Source: Bacillus sp. FJAT-26390
GTDB lineage: Bacteria > Bacillota > Bacilli > Paenibacillales > Paenibacillaceae
Direction: 5' to 3'
Assembly: GCF_001682865.1 (NCBI RefSeq)
Contig: NZ_MAQX01000032.1
Coordinates: 428,888 to 492,887, forward strand
DNA: 64,000 nucleotides
Of this stretch, positions 53,950-62,518 are shown in pieces. The notes below the pieces were generated by a model. It had not been told where the DNA came from. It worked only from the letters and a program-made list of their open reading frames with translations, and did not search any database. The position numbers and the translations under genes were made by a program. Numbering within the stretch: position 1 is the stretch's first letter; every line of letters begins with the position of its first letter.

Positions 53950-54558
53950 ATGGATGATTGGCGCAATTGGCTGGAGTACTTAAAACATTTGGATCTCGAT
54001 TCCATTCAGTGGACGCTGCAAAGCTATTCGCAGTGGGGCCCTTTGCCCGGGATTTTGCTTCCTTTTACTGAATCGTTCCTCCCTTTTCTTCCGTTAATTC
54101 TCATCATAGCCGCTAATGCCAACATATACGGGCTCGGCCTTGGGTTTCTATTCTCCTGGCTAGGCGTAACCGCAGGCGCTGTATGCGTATTTTGGATTAG
54201 CAGAACGCTTGGGCGCAACGTTAAGGGAAGGCTGGAGAAACGTTTTCCAAAGTCAGAACGGTTTTTCAACTGGGTCGAGCGCAAAGGGTTCACGCCGCTG
54301 TTTCTGCTCGCATGCTTTCCCTTCACTCCTTCTGTCGTCATTACGATTGTTTCCGGCCTCAGCAAAGTTCCCTTTCACACCTTCCTGCTTGCTACTTTGC
54401 TTGGGAAGGCCGTCATGATATTTTGCATCTCGCTGATTAGCTTCGACATCGGCAATCTCGTTGATGAGCCTTGGCGTATTTTTGTCTCGATTACCGCCGT
54501 TCTGGTCATGTGGTTCGGAGGCAAGCGCCTCGAATCGCGTTATCAGGTGAATGGGTGA
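53950..54558 (+). CDS. TVP38/TMEM64 (DedA-superfamily) membrane protein
   Basis: 202 aa with about five helices. VTAGAVCVFWISRTLGRNVK and GFTPLFLLACFPFTPSVVIT are typical of the VTT domain. Family members include polyisoprenoid or phospholipid scramblases. Context with a glycolipid synthase suggests envelope lipid handling. The gap to the previous gene is 15 bp. Confidence 0.87.
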   Translation: MDDWRNWLEYLKHLDLDSIQWTLQSYSQWGPLPGILLPFTESFLPFLPLILIIAANANIYGLGLGFLFSWLGVTAGAVCVFWISRTLGRNVKGRLEKRFPKSERFFNWVERKGFTPLFLLACFPFTPSVVITIVSGLSKVPFHTFLLATLLGKAVMIFCISLISFDIGNLVDEPWRIFVSITAVLVMWFGGKRLESRYQVNG

Positions 54559-54569
54559 GGTGAGCGTAA

Positions 54570-54944
54570 GTGGCTGCTTGGGGCTTATTACACGATCGGG
54601 CGGCGCAGCTTGCGCCGCTCTTATTTACTTGGTTTGACCTTGGCGCAACCGCCATCGTGCTTCTAATAGCGGGAACGCTGCTCGCAGGCATGTTCATGTT
54701 CATTCGAATTGCATCGGATGACTCTGACCGGTATAAGGTGCTTAAGGAAATGGTGGAAACCCTCTTCGGCACGCCCGCCCATCTTAGGCAGCAGCCAGAG
54801 AATAACGCCGATAAAGCTATTGTAAAAACCGACAAGAGCGCTGAAGCCGCCATTGCGGCTTTCTCCGAGCCTTGTCCGGCTTGCAGCGAAACGGTCACTG
54901 AACGTGATTCGACTTGCCCCTCCTGCGGACTTCAACTGTTATAA
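54570..54944 (+). CDS. Small membrane protein with C-terminal zinc ribbon
   Basis: 124 aa from GTG. One helix (about 21-42), a charged middle and a C-terminal CPAC...CPSCGLQLL ribbon that should bind zinc. Last of the glycolipid operon, 11 bp after the TVP38 gene. No specific family recognised. Confidence 0.7.
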   Translation: MAAWGLLHDRAAQLAPLLFTWFDLGATAIVLLIAGTLLAGMFMFIRIASDDSDRYKVLKEMVETLFGTPAHLRQQPENNADKAIVKTDKSAEAAIAAFSEPCPACSETVTERDSTCPSCGLQLL

Positions 54945-55054
54945 TCTTCCCTTATTCTCTCCGTTGCCTGGACTCATACAATTCCTCCTTTTGTGGCACA
55001 CTGTTGAGGATCTTCTTGCGAAGATAACGACGAATACCTCAGGAGGGTGACCAC

Positions 55055-55198
55055 ATGTCAGGCAAACAGCCATCCGATCAGCAGAAAGCGGCAAGCAAAG
55101 CCCAATCCCAAGCAGACCGCAATAAAGCAAGCAAAGAATCAGCTAGCGAGCTGCAATCAGATGCCGATCGCGCAGCGGTGCCGAAGCACGGATTATAA
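55055..55198 (+). CDS. Small hydrophilic protein (47 aa)
   Basis: ATG with AGGAGGGTGA upstream. Residues are mostly Ala, Ser, Lys, Gln and Asp (KAASKAQSQADRNKASKESA), ending RAAVPKHGL. This composition resembles small acid-soluble or stress-related proteins, but no specific family is recognised. It is followed 25 bp later by the 99-aa gene. Confidence 0.6.
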   Translation: MSGKQPSDQQKAASKAQSQADRNKASKESASELQSDADRAAVPKHGL

Positions 55199-55223
55199 GC
55201 ATAGGAAGGTTGGATGACACCAT

Positions 55224-55523
55224 ATGAGCAATCAAGACAACCATCATGAGATGAATCCCCTATCAGGCGAACCGGTTGAAGTAAAAGGTACCTACCGCAA
55301 CGAATGGGGCCGTGAGGAACAGCTTGAACGCGGAGACGTGTTCCCGGCAGACCCTATGCTTGGATCAACAGAATGGCAGCTGGTCGAGCTATACTTCAAT
55401 AACCATCATCAAGGGCATACCGATCCGCGCTTGGTGCCGCATGATGATGACAATAATCCAGAAGCGCATATGCAGCATCCTCGCCGTCACGAGGGCAGCA
55501 ACAAAACCGACGACGATCAATAA
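55224..55523 (+). CDS. Hypothetical protein (99 aa), His/Asp/Asn-rich tail
   Basis: The N-terminal ~60 residues (GTYRNEWGREEQLERGDVFP, then ADPMLGSTEW) form a small unknown domain; the tail is His/Asp-rich. A GGAAGG ribosome site precedes ATG. It is probably cotranscribed with the 47-aa gene and ends at the terminator 55540-55589. I do not recognise the family. Confidence 0.7.
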   Translation: MSNQDNHHEMNPLSGEPVEVKGTYRNEWGREEQLERGDVFPADPMLGSTEWQLVELYFNNHHQGHTDPRLVPHDDDNNPEAHMQHPRRHEGSNKTDDDQ

Positions 55524-55539
55524 CATTATTTCTATAAAC

Positions 55540-55589
55540 AAAACAGCAGGCCGGAGCGCTCAATCGCGATGCTCCCTCCTGCTGTTTTT
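55540..55589. terminator. Bidirectional terminator
   Basis: AAAACAGCAGG pairs with CCTGCTGTTTT, with inner GGAGC/GCTCC. A-run on one side and T-run on the other, so it serves both the 99-aa gene and the FUSC gene. Confidence 0.88.
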
Positions 55590-55620
55590 GTATCTATTAT
55601 CATGTAATGCAGCCTGCGAA

Positions 55621-56688
55621 TTAAAGCTGCTTCTCCGCAGCTCCCGATTCATCAGCGCCGCGCTTCGCGTTCTCCTCGCGCTGCTGCACTTGGTCGAGCA
55701 GCTTCTCCAATCGACGCAGATGATACGCATATTCGAACAGTCCCGAAGCGACAAAGACAAGGCGCTTGTGCTCATCCGGATCTTCCATGATGTATGCCGT
55801 CAAATCCTTTACGAACCGAGCCTCGCGCTCTTCCTCCGGCTCGATAAGCGCGTGCGGCTTCATTTTATCCTCTGCTTTGAGCAAAATATGCTCGTGATAT
55901 TTGGACAACTCCTCAATTTGCCGATCGAAGCGCAGCGCCCACTCGCCTGCGCTTGGCGAAGCAAAATAATGCTCCTCTACCACATCAAGAAGATCGGCTC
56001 CTTTTTGCAGCGTCTTAATCATTTGCTTCGATAGGAGAAGCTGCCTGGCATGACTTGTCCTCGCCCGTGCAAGCACCTTGCGCTCCTCTTCGAATACGGC
56101 ATGGCGCTCCTCCAACTTCCTCAGCGTAATATGAAGCTTGTCCTTTTCCTGGCGGAATACCTGCTCCTTCATCTCGTTGGAAATCGCCGTGCGCAGCAGC
56201 AGTGAAAGCTGGGTGTAGGCCTGATGCACCTGCTCCGTGAACTGCCGCCTTGGTCGCGGCGGGAACACCAGCACGTTGACTGCGAATGAAGCGCCGATAC
56301 CGGTAAGAACCATCAGCAGCCGCCCAACCGCCACATCCCAGCCCTGTCCATTCGCCTCCATGATCGCGACGACCGTCACAAGCGTCAGGCTGATTGTGCT
56401 TTCCATTTTGAGACGGATGCTGATTAGAATAACGAGAATACAGACAAGTCCAGCCGCAATCGGCGTATGACCGAATAACCGAACGGCTATGATTGCTATA
56501 AAAGCGCCAAGCAGATTCGTTTGCACCTGGTCCGCAACACGCTGCCATGACCGGTAAATCGAGGGCTGAATCGTAAAAATAGCTGCAACAGCAGCAATAA
56601 GCGGGGACGCAAAGCCGAACAAGCTGCTTAAGTATATCGCTAACGCGACAGCCATCCCCGTTTTTAAAACTCTTGCGCCAATCGTCAT
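55621..56688 (-). CDS. FUSC-type aromatic acid exporter family protein (ArAE_1/DUF939)
   Basis: 355 aa. Six N-terminal helices in the first ~140 residues (KTGMAVALAIYLSSLFGFAS; AVAAIFTIQPSIYRSWQRV), then a cytoplasmic coiled-coil-rich domain of ~200 residues (KLHITLRKLEERHAVFEEER). YgaE/YqjA-type exporters share this layout. Substrate unknown. Its ATG overlaps the stop of the AlkC-like gene by 4 bp. Confidence 0.87.
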   Translation of the reverse strand: MTIGARVLKTGMAVALAIYLSSLFGFASPLIAAVAAIFTIQPSIYRSWQRVADQVQTNLLGAFIAIIAVRLFGHTPIAAGLVCILVILISIRLKMESTISLTLVTVVAIMEANGQGWDVAVGRLLMVLTGIGASFAVNVLVFPPRPRRQFTEQVHQAYTQLSLLLRTAISNEMKEQVFRQEKDKLHITLRKLEERHAVFEEERKVLARARTSHARQLLLSKQMIKTLQKGADLLDVVEEHYFASPSAGEWALRFDRQIEELSKYHEHILLKAEDKMKPHALIEPEEEREARFVKDLTAYIMEDPDEHKRLVFVASGLFEYAYHLRRLEKLLDQVQQREENAKRGADESGAAEKQL

Positions 56689-57812
56689 GTTGCTTCAGCC
56701 TCCATCACAAGCAGCTCGGATTCGGCCACCTCTCTCCCATTTACCCATAATGTGATGCGATGAAGCCCGCTATAGTGCTTGCGCGTCGTTAAATCGGCAA
56801 AGCGATGTACCCTTGTACCTGATGCGGAAGCTCCGCCTGCATATTCGCGATCGGATAGCAAAAACCGCTTTAATGATGTTTTGCCGCCCGATTTCACGAA
56901 GGCAATGCCGTATTCGATGCGAAGCTTCGCCGGCGCGCCCTCGCGTACTTGTAAACGATAGCGTAAAGCAACCTCGTCCCCGATCACAATCGTACTCGGC
57001 TCTACATCCAGAGCTGCGGTAACGACAAGGGAAGATCCGTCTTCCTCCGTGCTTTCATTTTCAGCATAGCCGAACAAAGCCATAATCTGCGGGTTGGATT
57101 GCTTAATCAGCGTGCGGCAGCCATGCCGTATAATCCAATCGGTCTTGGCATCCTTGCCGATCCACGCCGCTGCAAGCTGGGTAACCAGGTCCGGGTGATC
57201 CTTGGCGATATCATTCAAATTGTTCGCCACGCTCTTGCGCACATAGAGCGAAGGATCTTGTTTTAGCTTGTCCAAAATGGGAACAATCGGCGATGGGTCA
57301 CGCTTAAAGAGCGGCAGCGCCTGCGCCCATGGCAGGCGCGGCCTAATGCCTTCACTCGCCAGCCGCCGCACATGCTCATTCGGATGATCCGCCCATTCGA
57401 GCATTTGCTGTGCCATACGCTCCGGGTCACTGAGAATAAACGCACGTATGGCGAATTCAGAGGTAGAGCGCTCGGTAAAGCGTTTCAGCGCAGCGAGCGA
57501 CAGGTCCCAAAGCTGCGGCTCCATGCCGTATACTTCAACGAAATCCGGAAAGAACAAATAGGGAAGTCCCGTGCATTTTTCATCTATTTGATATAAAACA
57601 GCCAACGCCTCTTCATAGGATTGCGGCAAAGAGGCGCCAAGCGCTTCCGTAATTTTCCGTGTACGGGCCTTGAGCTCAAGCTGCTCCCAGCTCTCGTCTC
57701 TCACTCGCTCGATGAAGAGCGCCTCGTCAAACGGGCTCCATGCCGTTTTCACCAAGCTTGCGAACCGTTCTAAAAATAACCCGTCATATATTGCTTTAAG
57801 TGGTTCTGCCAA
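56685..57812 (-). CDS. AlkC-like DNA alkylation repair protein (HEAT-repeat)
   Basis: 375 aa. HEAT-like repeats fill ~30-250 (DHPNEHVRRLASEGIRPRLP and DPSLYVRKSVANNLNDIAKD). A C-terminal ~110-residue Ig-like beta domain (DVEPSTIVIGDEVALRYRLQ) resembles the extra domain described in AlkC. AlkC excises 3-methyl and N7 alkyl purines from DNA. Translationally coupled to the FUSC exporter. Catalytic residues could not be verified without alignment. Confidence 0.8.
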   Translation of the reverse strand: MAEPLKAIYDGLFLERFASLVKTAWSPFDEALFIERVRDESWEQLELKARTRKITEALGASLPQSYEEALAVLYQIDEKCTGLPYLFFPDFVEVYGMEPQLWDLSLAALKRFTERSTSEFAIRAFILSDPERMAQQMLEWADHPNEHVRRLASEGIRPRLPWAQALPLFKRDPSPIVPILDKLKQDPSLYVRKSVANNLNDIAKDHPDLVTQLAAAWIGKDAKTDWIIRHGCRTLIKQSNPQIMALFGYAENESTEEDGSSLVVTAALDVEPSTIVIGDEVALRYRLQVREGAPAKLRIEYGIAFVKSGGKTSLKRFLLSDREYAGGASASGTRVHRFADLTTRKHYSGLHRITLWVNGREVAESELLVMEAEAT

Positions 57813-57894
57813 CGTAAATCCCCTCCTCCAGCTATTATACCGAAAAAACCAAATTCTTCACTATCGCCCTCATAAAGCGCAGCTATAATGAAAA

Positions 57895-57934
57895 ACAGCC
57901 CAGAAACGCTCCCGCAGGAGCACTCCCGAGCTGT
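57895..57934 (-). terminator. Terminator of spo0M
   Basis: ACAGC (57895-57899) pairs with GCTGT (57930-57934). An inner GCTCC/GGAGC stem and a T5 run are on the minus strand. Confidence 0.7.
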
Positions 57935-57953
57935 CTTCTATTCGTTATCCTTC

Positions 57954-58721
57954 TTATGCATAACGCGAAATGATGCCGGAAAGCTGATTGGCTATCGCAT
58001 TTGAACCGGCCGCCAGCTGTTCATTCGTGAAGCGAGCGCGTACGAAAGACTCATCCATATCCATCGCCTCCGCAAAAAAACTGGATAAGCCGCGCGCACG
58101 GCGATCGATCTGCAGCACCAGCTCCAGCTCGCGATCCGACGGGTAGAACATAACCTCAAGCTCATCGAGCTGCCCGCGGAACTGCGTAGTCGGCACGAAC
58201 TCCAGCTCTTGAATAAACGGTATTTTGCCGCCAAGACGGGAGGAATACTCGCACTCCGCCTTGCGCAAGCGGAAGCCCAGCAGATTCAGTGCCTCCAGCA
58301 CCGTATTCATCGGAGCGGTCGGAACAACTTCGATGCGGTCATTATCGCCTGGATCAACGCCGCCGCGAACGTCAAGCTCCGTCTTCACCCATACCGGCGC
58401 CCGGCCAATCGTAAGCGGAGTTTGATGCGGAAGCTGGAAGGAGAACGGAACCTCGCGGCTCTCTCCTGCTTGCAGCGTGAAAGGCGCGCTAACATGATAG
58501 CGTCCAATTTCGCCGTGATGCGTCAGTTTTGTATCGTTGCTCTCTTTTATATATTCGGTCATGACTGACAGCTGTATCGTCTCAATGCGCTGTTCCACGC
58601 TGCCGCCTTGAATCTTTACAATACCGCGAACCTCTTCACCGGGTGCATAACGAGCCTTCTCCAATACCGTATCGATCTTCGCGGAACCAATACCGATACT
58701 CGCCAAAAAACGATTAAACAT
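57954..58721 (-). CDS. spo0M: Sporulation-control protein Spo0M
   Basis: 255 aa from the ATG at 58721 with GGAGTGGGGG upstream. Arrestin-like fold: FLASIGIGSAKIDTVLEK, ARYAPGEEVRGIVKIQGG and PVWVKTELDVRGGVDPGDND are hallmark Spo0M sequence. B. subtilis Spo0M influences entry into sporulation through the phosphorelay and interacts with cytoskeletal or division components. Next to a sensor kinase of sporulation type on the same strand. Confidence 0.93.
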   Translation of the reverse strand: MFNRFLASIGIGSAKIDTVLEKARYAPGEEVRGIVKIQGGSVEQRIETIQLSVMTEYIKESNDTKLTHHGEIGRYHVSAPFTLQAGESREVPFSFQLPHQTPLTIGRAPVWVKTELDVRGGVDPGDNDRIEVVPTAPMNTVLEALNLLGFRLRKAECEYSSRLGGKIPFIQELEFVPTTQFRGQLDELEVMFYPSDRELELVLQIDRRARGLSSFFAEAMDMDESFVRARFTNEQLAAGSNAIANQLSGIISRYA

Positions 58722-58787
58722 CCAATCAACCCCCACTCCAAATATCGTGAATCCTCACTGCTTAAGCATATTACGGCAGCTTCAAAT

Positions 58788-60545
58788 TTAGGTTTCAACC
58801 ACAGGCTGTTCTTTGTAGGGCAATTGAATAATAAAGGTCGTTCCTACGCCCATCTGGGTCTCCGCCGAGATATGTCCCTGATGGTTGTCCACAATTTTGT
58901 AGGTAACCATTAAGCCTAATCCCGTTCCTTTATCCTTTGTCGTATAAAATGGCTGCCCGATCTTGGACAGCTGCTCCGTCGGAATACCCGAGCCTTCATC
59001 CTTGATTCGTATCAATACCCCGCGAGCTTCATCCAGCGACATATTAATCGTAACCACGCCTCCGCTAGGCATCGCTTCGATCGCATTTTTAAGTACGTTA
59101 ATAAACACTTGCTTCAATTGATTTTCCACGCCAAAAACCCATAATGGGCGATAATCGGCATGGAACTCAATCACGACGTTGTGCAAGATGGCCTGCGTAT
59201 CCAGCAGGTTTACCGTCTCCGACATGATTTGGCGCGAATCCTTATAAACAAACTCATAAATTTGAGGCTTGGAGAGCATAAGCAATTCACTGACGATGGA
59301 TTCAATCCGAACAAGCTCGGACTTCATAATCTCGTAGAAGTTGCTGCTGTTGCCTCTGCCGGTTGAAAGGAGCTGCAAAAAACCTTTTAACGAGGTAAGC
59401 GGGTTCCGAATCTCATGGGCGATGCCGGCAGCCAGCTGGCCTGCTACGTAGAGCTTCTCTGAGTTAATCAGCAGCTCCTCGTTCTTTTTCCGTTCGGAGA
59501 TGTCCCGAATAATAACCTGCACAATCTGCTTTCCCGAAAAAGCGGAGCTAGCCCTGACCATTTCCGTATGGAGGAGCTTGCCTTGAACCGACAGCCATTG
59601 CAGCTCAATCGGCTTGTTCGGCGCGTCCTCACCCGCTTGTCCTGCAGCCATCCATTCCGCCATCTCAAGATGGTGCTTCTCGTCCAAGAGTTCGAATATG
59701 CTTGTTCCGATAATTTCATTCTCCGACTGCACCTCGAACATACGCAGGCCGGCACTGTTCATAAATTCCCATTTGCTGTTGCTGATCAAGGCAATTGTAT
59801 CCATTGAGTTCTCGACAAGAAGCTTGTACCGCTCATCGATCTGGCTGTATTTGCTCGCATTTAGCCAAGTCGTCAGACTAAAGCTAAGAATGATTAAAGT
59901 GGACAGCCCGAGCAAGAAGGCAAGCATCCGCATATATTCGTTTAATAAGTCCGTTGATAAAATGTCGTTGTAATCGACCTTTAGCGCGTACAGGCTAATC
60001 TGATGCATCACCATGCTGGAGATGCCAAGCGAAAGGCAGCTCTTGAGCTTGTACATTCGCGTCTTGGTCTCAAGCCTTCGGAATGCAATATAAGCACCGA
60101 TGAAACTAACAGCGTAAGAGAGCAAATAGAGCAGCCAATTCATTTTTAAAATAATAATGGAATCGGACAGCATCGACATATATTGCAGCGTCGTAGCTCC
60201 AAGCGCCATTAATAGAGCACTAAACAAATAGCGCCCTCGCACAAGCTCCTGTTTCCTTAATACAGATAATGCACAATAAACGATAATCGCGCACACGATT
60301 AGTACAAGCAGCATGCTCCAATCCATCAGCATCCGATAATCGGAAGCAAGCAAAGATACGACATGCATCGTCCATAGCCCGAGCCCAAATACGAAGGCCC
60401 CGCCAATCAGCCAGTTGAATCCGGTTACCCGTTCACGCAGCTGCGGCTGCTCAATCATATTGACCATCGTATAGGCGGCAAAGCACATGATAATAATAGA
60501 CAACACTAAATAGTAAGGATTTCCAATAATAATAGATTGGGTCAT
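58788..60545 (-). CDS. Membrane sensor histidine kinase (sporulation-kinase-like, MHYT-like N-terminus)
   Basis: 585 aa. Seven predicted helices in ~1-228, with MH at 60-61, LQ at 120-121 and MH at 180-181, a 60-residue period that looks like a degenerate MHYT sensor. A PAS domain follows (~236-350), then HisKA with His377 (GIAHEIRNPLTSL) and HATPase_c (KNAIEAMPSGG, DEGSGIPTEQL, KGTGLGLMVTY). No response regulator is adjacent, typical of orphan sporulation kinases feeding Spo0F. Position beside spo0M supports this. Copper or gas sensing as in MHYT proteins is doubtful here, as key residues are lost. Confidence 0.85.
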   Translation of the reverse strand: MTQSIIIGNPYYLVLSIIIMCFAAYTMVNMIEQPQLRERVTGFNWLIGGAFVFGLGLWTMHVVSLLASDYRMLMDWSMLLVLIVCAIIVYCALSVLRKQELVRGRYLFSALLMALGATTLQYMSMLSDSIIILKMNWLLYLLSYAVSFIGAYIAFRRLETKTRMYKLKSCLSLGISSMVMHQISLYALKVDYNDILSTDLLNEYMRMLAFLLGLSTLIILSFSLTTWLNASKYSQIDERYKLLVENSMDTIALISNSKWEFMNSAGLRMFEVQSENEIIGTSIFELLDEKHHLEMAEWMAAGQAGEDAPNKPIELQWLSVQGKLLHTEMVRASSAFSGKQIVQVIIRDISERKKNEELLINSEKLYVAGQLAAGIAHEIRNPLTSLKGFLQLLSTGRGNSSNFYEIMKSELVRIESIVSELLMLSKPQIYEFVYKDSRQIMSETVNLLDTQAILHNVVIEFHADYRPLWVFGVENQLKQVFINVLKNAIEAMPSGGVVTINMSLDEARGVLIRIKDEGSGIPTEQLSKIGQPFYTTKDKGTGLGLMVTYKIVDNHQGHISAETQMGVGTTFIIQLPYKEQPVVET

Positions 60546-60793
60546 AAGACTCCTTGAATATCCATAAATTTACTTACTAGTAGTAAAGTTCGACAATTTT
60601 CAATAAAACCCTCTCTTTTTTGTGCAAATTTTTGCATGATGCTGTCATAATGCTAGAGGCTGTTTCTCTTCGTCTCGTCTTCGGCTATTATGATAGGATG
60701 ACAGAAGTCAAAAAGGGCAATACTAGATGATATATTAATAGACTTCTGTAAGGCAGCCCGTTTTGCTTCACAACATTTTTAGGAGGAAATGCA
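60546..60793. other. Divergent intergenic region (kinase / mscL)
   Basis: AT-rich, ~250 bp with TTTACTTACTAGTAGTAAAG (a partial palindrome at ~60569-60588). The mscL ribosome site AGGAGG is near 60780. No gene seen. Confidence 0.5.
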
Positions 60794-61249
60794 ATGAAAA
60801 TCATCAAGGAATTTAAAGAATTTGCGATGAAAGGCAATGTCATCGACCTAGCTGTCGGTGTCATTATCGGAGGAGCGTTCGGCAAAATCGTCACCTCGCT
60901 CGTCAATGACATTATTATGCCGCCTATCGGCAGGATACTCGGTGGGGTTGATTTTAAGGATTTAAAGATACCTCTTTATTCAAAAGCAAATGAGCCAGTG
61001 GATCAGGCAACGGCACCATACATTAATTACGGTCAATTCATCAACGTCATGCTCGACTTTTTGATCGTCGCTTTCTGTATCTTCCTGCTTGTCAAAGTCA
61101 TCAATGTTCTGCGTCGCAGCGAGAAAAAACAAGAAGCTCCCGTAGAGGTAACGGAGAAAGAGTGCCCTTACTGCTTGTCTAAGGTTCCGGTGAAAGCTAC
61201 GCGCTGCAAGCACTGCACGTCCCAGCTTGAGGCTGTTGCACATGGCTGA
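60794..61249 (+). CDS. mscL: Large-conductance mechanosensitive channel MscL with C-terminal zinc ribbon
   Basis: 151 aa. TM1 is [20 protein letters not shown] with the gate glycines, TM2 about 74-95. The cytosolic C-terminus has [18 protein letters not shown], a zinc ribbon in place of the usual amphipathic helix; such versions occur in Firmicutes. It opens at high membrane tension to release solutes during osmotic downshock. Overlaps the NUDIX gene by 8 bp. Confidence 0.95.
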   Translation: MKIIKEFKEFAMKGNVIDLAVGVIIGGAFGKIVTSLVNDIIMPPIGRILGGVDFKDLKIPLYSKANEPVDQATAPYINYGQFINVMLDFLIVAFCIFLLVKVINVLRRSEKKQEAPVEVTEKECPYCLSKVPVKATRCKHCTSQLEAVAHG

Positions 61250-61877
61250 GGAGCTGTTCGACATCTATGACGAGCAGCTTCGGCCGCTTGGCACGGCGAC
61301 GCGCGCGGAGACGCATGCGCAGGGCTATTGGCATCGGACCTTCCATTGCTGGCTGACTCGGCGCGAGGAGAACCGCCGATTCGTGCGGTTCCAGCTGCGC
61401 CAGGCCAGCAAGGATACGAATCCAGGCTGCTTCGATATTACAGCTGCCGGTCATTTTGCCGCAGGCGAGACCCTTCGCGAAGCAATGCGCGAGTTGGAGG
61501 AAGAGCTCGGCGTAAGCGCCTCATTCGAGCAGCTTATCCCGCTCGGGCAAATACGAGAAGATGCCCATGGCGAAGTAAACGGCAAGCCCTTCATCGACCG
61601 TGAGGTCAGCGACGTTTTTGCACTCGTTTGCGAAGTGCCTTTGACTGAACTGAAGCTCCAGCCAGAAGAAGTGGCCGGCGTGTACGAGGCCGATTTGGAT
61701 GAGCTGATTGCGATGTTCGAAGGCTCATTATCCGAGGTGTCTGCGATTGGCGTCGAGCTTGACGCGCAGTCCGGGCAGCTATCGCGCGTTTCTCGCCTTG
61801 TACAAGCGAATCAATTCGTGCCTCGCGATTATTCTTTTTATGCGAACGTGCTTCAGGCGCTGCATGGCTGTACTTAG
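61242..61877 (+). CDS. NUDIX hydrolase (YfcD/isopentenyl-PP isomerase-like)
   Basis: 211 aa from the ATG at 61242, inside the end of mscL. The NUDIX box is [22 protein letters not shown]-type (GX5EX7REUXEEXGU spacing) at ~70-93. The N-terminal [10 protein letters not shown] is typical of the YfcD/Idi branch, which act on pyrophosphates. Translational coupling to MscL is likely. Its 3' end overlaps the antisense tyrosinase-like gene. Confidence 0.87.
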   Translation: MAEELFDIYDEQLRPLGTATRAETHAQGYWHRTFHCWLTRREENRRFVRFQLRQASKDTNPGCFDITAAGHFAAGETLREAMRELEEELGVSASFEQLIPLGQIREDAHGEVNGKPFIDREVSDVFALVCEVPLTELKLQPEEVAGVYEADLDELIAMFEGSLSEVSAIGVELDAQSGQLSRVSRLVQANQFVPRDYSFYANVLQALHGCT

Positions 61878-62379
61878 TCCGTGCGGCGCTTTCGCTCTCT
61901 TGCCCGCGAACTCCCCATGTCCGCTCCCAATTGGTGTACCACTGATCAATTAGTCCGTGGATGTTATAAAACTCGGTATTGCGCGGCGCCAGGTCAAAGT
62001 CATTCAGCTCAGGCTGGTTGTAGATCCGCGCCGCCATTTCATGAAAGCACCCGTGCAGATTGCTTTCAATAAAGCTGCCCAGCTGATCGACAGACGTAAA
62101 CGATTGCGGATCGAACTGCACTCTCTGCTCCGCTCCCGCATCGAAACAACTGGAACGGCGAATGCCTTCCGGAACCTGATTCCATCCCGCAACCATTCTT
62201 CGATCGTAGCCCATTGAGTCATACCAGCTATAGACCCGATTAATAAAGTACCGATGAAAGCGCAGAAAGCGATCTCCATAACCCGGCGGCGGCACTGTCC
62301 CAGGAACCAAATGGTTCGTATGATGCCATACTTTGTGTTCTTCGAGCAATGCTTGCGGAAAATTAGGTATTCGCGGCAT
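61606..62379 (-). CDS. Tyrosinase-like (type-3 copper) protein with antisense-overlap tail
   Basis: 257 aa. The first ~168 residues contain copper-site patterns: HHTNHLVPG and FLRFHRYFINRVYSW (CuA-like), LHGCFHEMAARIYN and TEFYNIHGLIDQWYTNWER (CuB-like). Tyrosinases hydroxylate phenols and can pigment spores, as MelC-like enzymes do. The last ~90 residues are Arg-rich and lie wholly antisense to the NUDIX gene, so they look like read-through into non-coding sequence. The true protein could end near 61875 if a frameshift or stop was lost. ATG has GGGAGGGG. Family call from motif spacing. Confidence 0.6.
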   Translation of the reverse strand: MPRIPNFPQALLEEHKVWHHTNHLVPGTVPPPGYGDRFLRFHRYFINRVYSWYDSMGYDRRMVAGWNQVPEGIRRSSCFDAGAEQRVQFDPQSFTSVDQLGSFIESNLHGCFHEMAARIYNQPELNDFDLAPRNTEFYNIHGLIDQWYTNWERTWGVRGQESESAARTKYSHAAPEARSHKKNNREARIDSLVQGEKRAIAARTARQARRQSQTPRIMSLRTSQSAHPNRPRTRRPLLLAGASVQSKALRKRVQKRR

Positions 62380-62474
62380 CCGATTCCCCTCCCTGCTTGT
62401 TCCTTCTTAAGCTCTCACTCCTATAACGTATGCGCCTTGCGCAGCCGCTGTGATATACGCCAATCAACAAAAAA

Positions 62475-62502
62475 AGAACCGCCCAACTAGCCCGGGCAGT
62501 TC
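62475..62502 (-). terminator. Terminator of the Cys-rich gene
   Basis: AGAACCGCCC (62475-62484) pairs with GGGCAGTTCT (one mismatch). The minus strand ends in TTTTTTT. Confidence 0.8.
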
Positions 62503-62518
62503 TTCTTGTGGAATACAA

